Shown here one piece after another: positions 1 through 5,288 of a stretch of 6,183 nucleotides of DNA. Numbering within the stretch: position 1 is the stretch's first letter; every line of letters starts with the position of its first letter. Origin of the DNA: CBDUBU01 sp965365465 (GTDB lineage Bacteria; Bacteroidota; Rhodothermia; Rhodothermales; DASSAV01); assembly GCA_965365465.1 (NCBI GenBank), contig CBDUBU010000251.1:1-6183 (forward strand). Reading direction: 5' to 3'. The notes below the pieces were generated by a model. That model did not search any database. It was not told the DNA's origin and was given only the letters and a program-made list of their open reading frames with translations. The translations under genes were made by a program, and so were the position numbers.

Positions 1-345
1 GGCAACGACGCAGGCGTGCATCTGGTGCATCGGTACCGGGAGGAGGGCATCGGGTCGATCCGGCACGTACTCAGTTCCACCGGAGAGCACATCACGATGG
101 CCTCGCTGACGACGATGGTTGGGTTCGGCGGGTTGCTGTTGAGTTTCCATCCCGGCCTCCACTCCATTGGCGAACTGGCCGTGCTCGGCATCGGCGGCAC
201 ATTGCTGGCCGCGCTGCTGTTCCTTCCGGCGATGCTGCAATGGCTGGAGGACCGCCGCGCCGTTCCCACCCAACCCGAAGGGGCGAACGGAAAGGAAAAT
301 GCCGCCTACCGTCCCACTCCGGAAGAAACCTCGCCTGCGCGGTGA
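1..345 (+). CDS. MMPL/RND-family membrane transporter, C-terminal fragment (5' truncated by window edge)
   Basis: The frame is open from base 1 to the TGA at 343-345, giving 114 residues that are the end of a larger protein. It begins GNDAGVHLVHRYREEG, which matches the conserved G-x-D-x-x-[IV]-H-L motif and following loop that opens the last transmembrane bundle of MMPL/RND permeases, including HpnN-like proteins. Two hydrophobic segments follow, at about residues 35-52 and 58-82, and then a charged cytoplasmic tail (WLEDRR onward) rich in Pro and Glu. Proteins of this family use the proton gradient to move lipids or hydrophobic compounds out of the inner membrane; the substrate here cannot be told. 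A full-length protein would be roughly 750-1000 residues, so most of the gene lies to the left. The ATG at 16 is internal, not the start. It converges on the lipoprotein gene downstream. Confidence 0.85.
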   Translation, partial: GNDAGVHLVHRYREEGIGSIRHVLSSTGEHITMASLTTMVGFGGLLLSFHPGLHSIGELAVLGIGGTLLAALLFLPAMLQWLEDRRAVPTQPEGANGKENAAYRPTPEETSPAR

Positions 346-385
346 GAACGGTTTGAGCGGCAAGGTAACCTTTGCATTTTTCGCA

Positions 386-434
386 CAGGAAAAAGGCGCA
401 TCCACGTTCAATATCTCATAAACGTGGACGCGCC
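386..434 (-). terminator. Rho-independent terminator of the beta-propeller lipoprotein gene, possibly bidirectional
   Basis: Arms at 395-408 and 421-434 form a 14-base-pair stem around a 12-base loop. Read on the minus strand, all 14 positions pair, one as a G-U wobble, and the stem is followed at once by TTTTTCC (394 to 388). This is the textbook layout for terminating the minus-strand gene that ends at 505. Read on the plus strand, the same position becomes an A-C mismatch and the trailing bases are CCTTCT, so termination of the MMPL transcript should be weaker. The hairpin is about 70 bases past the minus-strand stop and 50 past the plus-strand stop. Confidence 0.85.
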
Positions 435-494
435 CCTTCTATATGTCCGCCAAACGACAGAGACCGCAGGCAGTGAACACCTCTTGCCGTAGCC

Positions 495-515
495 CCGCCT
501 TTTCCTAAAAGGCGG
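495..515. repeat. Perfect inverted repeat overlapping the stop codon of the lipoprotein gene
   Basis: The 9-base arms CCGCCTTTT (495-503) and AAAAGGCGG (507-515) are exact reverse complements around a 3-base spacer. The minus-strand TAG stop (507-505) sits at the loop and the last codons (Ala-Ala-Phe) form one arm. On either strand the arm ends in U residues, so it may be an mRNA 3' hairpin that protects the end, or an auxiliary terminator. The better terminator lies about 70 bases further along the minus strand. Confidence 0.6.
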
Positions 516-1692
516 CCACGCCAACGGCAGTTGCAGGAAGCCCGCCCTTGACGCTGTTCCGCAGCGGCGTGAGCGCTCCGGTTTGCGGGTCGATCACGAA
601 ACCGATGATCTCCTGCGTGCCGCTGTTGTGGACGTACAGGAACGCGCTGCCCACAATCGCCATGTCCACCGGGCTGCTGCCGGCGCCCGTCATGCCGGTC
701 TCGCCATTGGCATCGAGCAGGGTCAAGGCCCCGTTTCTGTCAACGGCGTATCCTGTCACCGTGCCGCTGCCCGTGTTCGTGACGTAAGCAAAGCGTCCGT
801 CGTCGGTAACATCTGCCCAGCAGGCAGCGGATTCCGTCGTCAGGACTGAAGGGCTGATCGTTTGCAGCGTGCCGTCGCGCATAATGCGATAGGATGAGGT
901 GGCGCTGGCATCAGTGGCCCCTCCGAAAGCTTCCGAGACGACAAGGATGCCGTCCGGCGTAAAGCCGAACCCGAACGGCGTCTCGCCGGTCGATGCCTGC
1001 GGCTGCGGCGGTCCGGCGATGCCCTGCCCGTCCACCGCGTACGTCGTGATGGTGTTGGTGGGCTTGTCCGTGATTACGAGAAAGCGTCCGTCCGGCGTGA
1101 AGCCGATCTGCGAGGGGCTTCCGGCGCCCGGATTGAGCGGCTGCCTGGAACCACTGATCTCCCGCAGCGTGCCGCGCGAGCCGAGCCGGAACCCCATGAT
1201 GTTGCCTGGCCCGGTGCGGCCCACGTTCAGCACGTAGATGACATCGTCGTGCATCGTTATGCTGATGGGCCGTTCGCCGCCCGAAGGCACGACGCGCTCC
1301 AGAGCAAGGCTTCTGCCGTAGCGCAGAAAAACGGAAATTTCGTCGCTGCCGCCATTGACGGCGAGCAGAAACCGGTTGTCCTTGCTCAGGATCAACGGAT
1401 TGGATGTCCCGTTGAGTCCGTCGCCTGACCCTTCCCCTCCGGTGTCGTAGCTGCGGCTGCTGGTGAGGCGGCCGGTGGCGTTCCGGTTGAACAGAATCAC
1501 CGCGTTGCCCTCCGCCGCGTTGGTCATGGTATAGACGACGCCGGCAGGCACGCGCACGCGCCCCGGCAAAAGATGATCCCCTGCTTCCTGGTTCTCGCTC
1601 ACCGCATCCGGCTGCGACTCAAAAGCATCGCAACCGCTCTGGATCAGCAGGGCAATTCCTAGCAACAGGTACAGGCGTGTGTTTTTTAACAT
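505..1692 (-). CDS. Lactonase/YncE-like seven-bladed beta-propeller lipoprotein
   Basis: This is a 395-residue exported protein. I chose the ATG at 1692-1690 because GAGGA lies 7 bases upstream and a signal sequence begins at once (MLKN, then hydrophobic residues 7-18). The upstream in-frame ATG at 1737 would put 15 polar residues before it. Cys21 follows IQSG and is the likely lipid-attachment site, though Gln at -3 is not the usual Leu. From residue 50 on, repeats of about 45 residues carry propeller signatures: LSKDNRFLLAVNGGSDEISVF (101-121), FTPDGRFLVITDKPTNTITTY (198-218), FTPDGILVVSEAFGG (244-258), VTDDGRFAYVTNTGSGTVTGY (295-315). I count about seven. The family (COG2706, 3-carboxymuconate cyclase/6-phosphogluconolactonase-like) includes enzymes and many members of unknown role; no catalytic residues can be assigned, so I infer an envelope-bound scaffold, sensor or lactonase. 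It is transcribed alone, divergently from the CRTAC1 unit. Confidence 0.85.
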   Translation of the reverse strand: MLKNTRLYLLLGIALLIQSGCDAFESQPDAVSENQEAGDHLLPGRVRVPAGVVYTMTNAAEGNAVILFNRNATGRLTSSRSYDTGGEGSGDGLNGTSNPLILSKDNRFLLAVNGGSDEISVFLRYGRSLALERVVPSGGERPISITMHDDVIYVLNVGRTGPGNIMGFRLGSRGTLREISGSRQPLNPGAGSPSQIGFTPDGRFLVITDKPTNTITTYAVDGQGIAGPPQPQASTGETPFGFGFTPDGILVVSEAFGGATDASATSSYRIMRDGTLQTISPSVLTTESAACWADVTDDGRFAYVTNTGSGTVTGYAVDRNGALTLLDANGETGMTGAGSSPVDMAIVGSAFLYVHNSGTQEIIGFVIDPQTGALTPLRNSVKGGLPATAVGVAAF

Positions 1693-1785
1693 GGGTCTTC
1701 CTCGCGTAGGTTGGTAAAGGATGCTACAGCAGCCCACTACCTTAAGAGCTTGCCTGTAAGAATACCTGTCACTTACGCCGGGAGC

Positions 1786-1817
1786 ATCACGAAACCTTCA
1801 AAGAAGATCACAAAACC
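1786..1817 (+). repeat. Near-perfect 11-base direct repeat, 21-base period, candidate operator
   Basis: ATCACGAAACC (1786-1796) and ATCACAAAACC (1807-1817) differ at one base and start 21 bases apart, close to two helical turns. A third partial copy, TCACGGAAA, begins at 1819, 11 bases after the TCAC of the second copy. Same-face direct repeats of this kind are used by winged-helix response regulators among others, but chance cannot be excluded at this length. Confidence 0.35.
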
Positions 1818-1880
1818 GTCACGGAAAGACGCTGCCGGAAGTATCGGTGCAGCGTCCGAAACGATTTGCAGAGGTCGTCG

Positions 1881-1914
1881 TTGTGACTTGAAATTTTCGT
1901 GCAGATTTATTTTG
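1881..1914 (+). promoter_or_regulatory. Weak candidate promoter for the CRTAC1-RnfD-AhpD unit
   Basis: The most AT-rich part of the intergenic region holds TTGTGA (1881), TTGAAA (1888) and TATTTTG (1908-1914). TATTTTG is one base short of the Bacteroidota -7 element TAnnTTTG. Neither TTG element has canonical spacing: 14 bases separate TTGAAA from TATTTT, and 21 separate TTGTGA from it. It is listed only because nothing better is seen upstream of the plus-strand unit. Confidence 0.2.
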
Positions 1915-2002
1915 TTGAACCCTGTGCAGCCTTTTCCCGGTCAGGAAAGCATCGCTGCCCCTTTCAGCAATCTGTTTCCCACACGTGAAGTTCGGCTGCG
2001 TG

Positions 2003-3808
2003 ATGAAGCGTCCTTTCCCCCAGGTCTTTCTTCTGATTTTTCTGGCTGCCCTGCTTGCCGTCCCGACGCTCCTGGTGGGCCGCTCGGCGACGCCGTCCGC
2101 GCCGGATGCCGCCGCTTCCCTCGAACGGTTCGGCTTCTTCTTCGAGGAGGTCTCGGAGCGCTCCGGCATCCGGTTTACCCATCAGGCCCCGAAACTGGAC
2201 CCGCAACTCGACCATATCATGCCGCAGGTGGCGGTGCTGGGAGCTTCGGTGGCCGTGACAGACTTCGACAACGACGGCTGGAACGACCTCTACGTCACGA
2301 ACAGCGGCGAGGGCAGCCTGAACGCTCTTTACCGTAACCGGGGCAATGGAACGTTCGAGGACGTGGCAGGCGCGATGGGCGTGGCCGACGTGAACCGGGA
2401 AGGCACGGGCGTTTCGATGGGCAGCGTCTGGGGCGACTTCGACAACGACGGCTTCGAGGATTTTTTCCTGTACAAGTGGGGCCGCTCCGAACTGTTTCGC
2501 AACGACGCCGGGCGCGGCTTCACGCGGGTGACCCGGCAGACCGGCCTTCCGGCGTGGGCGAACATCAACGGCGCCACCTGGCTCGACTATGACCGCGACG
2601 GGCGCCTCGACCTCTTTTTCGGCGGCTCCTATTCTGAGAACATAGACCTCTGGCATCTCACCCACACGCGCATCATGCCGGAGAGTTACGAGTACGCGCA
2701 GAACGGCGGCAGAAAATACCTCCTGCGCGGGCGCGGCGACGGCTCCTTCGAGGACGCGAGCGACCTGCTCGGCCCGGACACCCGCCGCTGGATGATGGCC
2801 GCCGCCGCCGCCGACCTGCGCGGAACCGGCTACCCGGATCTCTTCGTGGCAAACGACTACGGGGTGGATGAGGTCTTTTTCAACGAGGAAGGCAAGGGCT
2901 TCCGGCCTGCCGGGGAAGCGACGAACGTGGGGTTTGCCCCGAAAAGCGGCATGAACGTCGCCTTTGGCGACGTTTTCAACCAGGGTCTCCTGTCCGTTTA
3001 CGTCTCGAACATCTCCGAGCCGGGGGTCTTGCTCCAGGGCAACAACCTGTGGGTTCCGAAGCCCGGCAGCAACGGCGAGGCCCTCGCGTTCACGAACATG
3101 GCCGCCGCGCTCCAGGTCGAGGAAGGCGGCTGGAGCTATGGCGCGCAGTTCGGCGACCTGAACAACGACGGCAACCTCGACCTTTTCGTCACGAACGGGT
3201 ACGTCTCGGCGGACAACCGGGAGAGCTACTGGTACGACTTCTCGAAGATTGCGGGCGGCAACCGCGCCATCATTTCCGACGCGAAGCACTGGCCGCCCAT
3301 GAAAGGCCGGAGCCTTTCCGGGCATCAGCAGAAGCGGGTCTGGATGAACGACGGCACCGGCCGGTTCCAGGAAGTGAGCTACCCCGCCGGCGTGCGGGAG
3401 CGCTATGACGGCAGGGCGGTTGCCCTGGTCGACCTGTGGAACCGGGGCGTGCTGGATGTGGTCGTGGCGCACCAGCGCGGCCCGCTGCTCGTCTACCGGA
3501 ACACCGTGGCGCCGGACCATGCCTGGATCGGTTTCGCCCTGGAAGGCAGTCGGAGCAACCGCAGCGCCATCGGCGCCCGCGTGGAACTCTACTGGAACGG
3601 GCAGCGTCAGGTGCAGGAGGTCTCCGGCGGGAGCGGCTTCAGCGCCCAGAACCAGCGGCGGCTGCATTTCGGCCTCGGCTCCGACCCGGAGATCGAGAAA
3701 GCCGTTATCCGCTGGCCCTCCGGCGCGGTTCAGACCCTCGATGCCCCGGAAGCCGGAATAGTCCACACCATCCGCGAGCCTCATGCAGACGACCGAGCCG
3801 ATGCCTGA
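2003..3808 (+). CDS. Exported CRTAC1-family protein: FG-GAP/VCBS seven-repeat propeller with C-terminal ASPIC/UnbV domain
   Basis: This is a 601-residue secreted or periplasmic protein. I prefer the ATG at 2003 over the in-frame GTG at 1985 because MKRPFPQ leads straight into a hydrophobic signal segment (about 8-26); neither start has a visible Shine-Dalgarno. The family opening (FEEVSERSGIRFTH) is at 47-60. Seven D-x-x-x-x-G repeat motifs follow near residues 87, 145, 195, 271, 323, 385 and 477, suggesting a seven-bladed integrin-alpha-like propeller. Four keep the calcium-loop pattern (DFDNDGWND, DFDNDGFED, DYDRDGRLD, DLNNDGNLD); those at 271, 323 and 477 are degenerate. Residues about 520-590 form the ASPIC/UnbV domain (IGARVELYW, VSGGSGFSAQNQ, LHFGLG, IRWPSG). 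In enediyne clusters the related UnbV/E4 gene sits by the polyketide synthase, but most family members have no known function. It overlaps the next gene, implying co-transcription and possibly coupled translation. Confidence 0.9.
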   Translation: MKRPFPQVFLLIFLAALLAVPTLLVGRSATPSAPDAAASLERFGFFFEEVSERSGIRFTHQAPKLDPQLDHIMPQVAVLGASVAVTDFDNDGWNDLYVTNSGEGSLNALYRNRGNGTFEDVAGAMGVADVNREGTGVSMGSVWGDFDNDGFEDFFLYKWGRSELFRNDAGRGFTRVTRQTGLPAWANINGATWLDYDRDGRLDLFFGGSYSENIDLWHLTHTRIMPESYEYAQNGGRKYLLRGRGDGSFEDASDLLGPDTRRWMMAAAAADLRGTGYPDLFVANDYGVDEVFFNEEGKGFRPAGEATNVGFAPKSGMNVAFGDVFNQGLLSVYVSNISEPGVLLQGNNLWVPKPGSNGEALAFTNMAAALQVEEGGWSYGAQFGDLNNDGNLDLFVTNGYVSADNRESYWYDFSKIAGGNRAIISDAKHWPPMKGRSLSGHQQKRVWMNDGTGRFQEVSYPAGVRERYDGRAVALVDLWNRGVLDVVVAHQRGPLLVYRNTVAPDHAWIGFALEGSRSNRSAIGARVELYWNGQRQVQEVSGGSGFSAQNQRRLHFGLGSDPEIEKAVIRWPSGAVQTLDAPEAGIVHTIREPHADDRADA

Positions 3809-4646
3809 AACCCCGGGCGTGATGACAGCGCCACGCCGGAGGGTTCAATATGACCGCCGGTTCACCCCGCCGCTGTTCATCACCTGCGTGCTGCTCGCGG
3901 GGCACCTTTCTTTCGGCATCCTGGAAGGCTACGAGCGAACGCTGCTGGCGATCGGGGCCGCCATCGCGGCGGAGATCGTGTTGAGCCGGCTCCTTCGGGG
4001 CGTCTGGCCGCATCTCGCCAGCGCCTATATCAGCGGGATCAGCGTCGGCATTCTGATCCGCTCGCCGCTGCTCTGGCCGTTTGCGCTGACCAGCGTGATT
4101 GCCATCACCTCCAAGTATGCCCTGCGGTACCGGGGCCGGCATCTCTGGAACCCCTCCAACTTCGCCATCTGCGCCATGCTGTTCCTGATGCCGCAGGCCG
4201 TGGCGCACCTGAGCGTGCAATGGGGCAACAACCTCTGGCCGATGCTGGTGATCTGGGTGGCGGGCGCCCTGATCATCCACCGGCTCCACCGGTTCCATAT
4301 TTGCGCCACGTACGTGCTCTCGTTCCTGTTCTTTGCCTGGGCGCGCACCTGGTTCACCGGCGATGCGTTCCTGGCCGAGGTCTCGCCCATTACCGGGCCG
4401 ATGTACCAGCTTTTCGTTTTCTTTATGATCACCGACCCCAAGACGACCGTGCGTTCGAGAAGCGGCCAGATCCTGGTTGCTTTTCTGGTGGCGCTCGTGG
4501 AGATGCTGCTCCGGCTCGGCGAGAGCATCCACGCGCCGTTCTACGCCCTGTTCATCGTCGGCCCGCCTGCCCTGCTCATCGAGATGTGGTGGCAGACGCG
4601 CAAGGCCCGCCTGATTCCGCAAGAACCTGTTTCCACAACCGCCTGA
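3783..4646 (+). CDS. RnfD/NqrB-like polytopic membrane protein (UnbU/E5-like), lacking the flavinylation segment
   Basis: This is a 287-residue integral membrane protein with about 8-10 hydrophobic segments (near 30-46, 54-72, 80-94, 97-111, 125-141, 150-167, 172-187, 203-217, 227-244, 251-269). Three landmarks align with RnfD/NqrB: KYALRYRGRHLWNPSNFAI (111-129) with the conserved NP, WVAGALIIHRLHRFHICATY (158-177), and FFMITDPKTT (213-222), the family's F-x-x-TDP-x-[ST] motif. In true RnfD/NqrB a loop between the first two landmarks carries a D-G-x-[ST]-x-AT site for covalent FMN. Here that interval is only about 25 residues and has no such motif. RnfD and NqrB belong to ion-pumping redox complexes, but no other rnf or nqr gene is visible. 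Enediyne UnbU/E5 proteins are the nearest contextual analogue. Candidate starts are ATG 3783 (26-base overlap with the gene before), 3801 (8-base overlap) and 3822; none has a clear Shine-Dalgarno, and the first 18 residues are uninformative. Confidence 0.8.
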   Translation: MQTTEPMPETPGVMTAPRRRVQYDRRFTPPLFITCVLLAGHLSFGILEGYERTLLAIGAAIAAEIVLSRLLRGVWPHLASAYISGISVGILIRSPLLWPFALTSVIAITSKYALRYRGRHLWNPSNFAICAMLFLMPQAVAHLSVQWGNNLWPMLVIWVAGALIIHRLHRFHICATYVLSFLFFAWARTWFTGDAFLAEVSPITGPMYQLFVFFMITDPKTTVRSRSGQILVAFLVALVEMLLRLGESIHAPFYALFIVGPPALLIEMWWQTRKARLIPQEPVSTTA

Positions 4647-4680
4647 CCCATACACCCCAACAAACCCTGATCTCTTGACG

Positions 4681-5217
4681 ATGGCACACATTCCCCTTCC
4701 CGAAGGACTCCCCGGCATCATCGGCCCGCTCGCGCAGTATCCCGAAACGGCCCGTCATCTCACCGGACTGGCGCAGACGCTGCTTCGCGGGCCTTCGGCC
4801 CTCTCGCCCGGCGAGCGCGAAATGATTGCCGCGTATGTATCCTCGGAAAACAACTGCTATTTCTGCACCCACTCCCACAGCGCTACGGCGCGTCACCTGC
4901 TGGGCGAGCAGGCCGATGCCGTGGAGCAGGTCAAGCAGGATCTGGAAACGGCGCACGTGAGCGACAAGATGAAAGCGCTGCTCCGCATTGCCGGAAAGGT
5001 GCAGCAGGGCGGGCGGCGCGTCACGGAAGACGATGTGGCTGCGGCCCGCGCGCAGGGCGCCAACGACCAGGACATCCATGATACCGTGCTGATCGCTGCC
5101 GCCTTCTGTATGTACAACCGCTATGTGGACGGGCTGGCGACCTGGACCCCGAAGGACGAGGCCATCTACGACCAGCACGGCGCCGACCTGGCGACAAGAG
5201 GCTACGTGGCAGCCTGA
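4681..5217 (+). CDS. AhpD/carboxymuconolactone-decarboxylase-family thiol redox protein
   Basis: This is a 178-residue soluble, mostly helical protein with no signal peptide. The key motif is SSENNCYFCTHSHSA, giving Cys59-x-x-Cys62-x-x-x-His66 with nearby Glu46 and Glu56, the layout of the AhpD-like peroxidase or disulfide-reductase site. A second family-typical stretch, CMYNRYVDGLATWTP (143-157), lies near the C-terminus. Length matches the 'uncharacterized peroxidase-related' branch of the family (usually 170-200 residues). True carboxymuconolactone decarboxylases lack the CxxC pair, so I infer thiol redox chemistry, such as peroxide or thiol-disulfide exchange in the cytoplasm, rather than decarboxylation. 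The gene starts 34 bases after the RnfD-like stop and is probably in the same transcript. I chose ATG 4681 over the TTG at 4675; neither shows a good Shine-Dalgarno. Confidence 0.85.
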   Translation: MAHIPLPEGLPGIIGPLAQYPETARHLTGLAQTLLRGPSALSPGEREMIAAYVSSENNCYFCTHSHSATARHLLGEQADAVEQVKQDLETAHVSDKMKALLRIAGKVQQGGRRVTEDDVAAARAQGANDQDIHDTVLIAAAFCMYNRYVDGLATWTPKDEAIYDQHGADLATRGYVAA

Positions 5218-5222
5218 CTTCG

Positions 5223-5288
5223 GAAGGGGCGTAGTTCTCCGAGCGCCGTGCAGCCTCAGGCCGCTGGCTCGGCAGGCTGCGCCCCTTC
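5223..5288. repeat. Nested inverted repeats between convergent AhpD-like and MFS genes, possible terminator without U-tract
   Basis: The outer arms GAAGGGGCG (5223-5231) and CGCCCCTTC (5280-5288) are exact reverse complements. Inside them, GCAGCCT (5250-5256) and AGGCTGC (5274-5280) form a second 7-base stem, sharing base 5280 with the outer arm. The structure fills the 38-base gap and runs into the last codons of the minus-strand MFS gene, covering its TGA (5258-5256). No U-run follows on either strand, so any termination would need another factor. Confidence 0.45.

Larger units (their letters stand above)
1684..2002. other. Divergent intergenic/regulatory region between lipoprotein and CRTAC1 genes
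   Basis: About 310 bases separate the two divergent starts (the feature slightly overlaps the first lipoprotein codons), and the middle is visibly more AT-rich than the flanking genes. No convincing coding sequence is present: the frames crossing it are extensions of frames shadowing neighbouring genes. It contains an inverted repeat GTAAG (1756-1760)/CTTAC (1772-1776), a pair of near-identical 11-mers at 1786-1796 and 1807-1817, and an AT-rich stretch at 1888-1914 that could hold the promoter for the plus-strand unit. The likely role, by inference, is to hold both promoters and an operator. I could not recognise a clear promoter for the minus-strand gene. Confidence 0.55.

Noticed and set aside
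1786..1828. Possible CRISPR-like or tandem repeat array
   Set aside because: Only two near-identical 11-mers and one partial copy are present, with spacing far too short for a CRISPR array and no cas genes nearby.
1711..2337. 208-codon plus-strand frame spanning the intergenic region and the start of the CRTAC1 gene
   Set aside because: Its second half is an out-of-frame reading of the CRTAC1 coding sequence and its first part shows no domain, signal or ribosome-binding site.
1964..3784. 606-codon open frame on the minus strand opposite almost the whole CRTAC1 gene
   Set aside because: The sense frame has unmistakable FG-GAP repeats and an UnbV domain. The antisense frame has a low-complexity Val/Ala/Glu/Arg composition with no recognisable domain, as expected when a GC-rich gene with strong third-position GC is read backwards.
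3783..4646. Part of an Rnf or Na+-NQR ion-pumping complex
   Set aside because: No other rnf or nqr subunit gene is adjacent, and the covalent flavin site of RnfD/NqrB is missing.
3705..4721. 338-codon minus-strand open frame opposite the RnfD-like gene
   Set aside because: It is rich in Gln, Arg, His and Glu with no motif or signal, and the opposite strand carries clear membrane segments and the NP and TDP landmarks. It is a shadow.
4681..5217. Carboxymuconolactone decarboxylase of aromatic degradation (pcaC)
   Set aside because: The CxxC-xxx-H motif is typical of the AhpD-like redox branch, and no other beta-ketoadipate pathway gene is in the window. The lactonase-like lipoprotein is exported and divergent, so it does not support a muconate pathway either.
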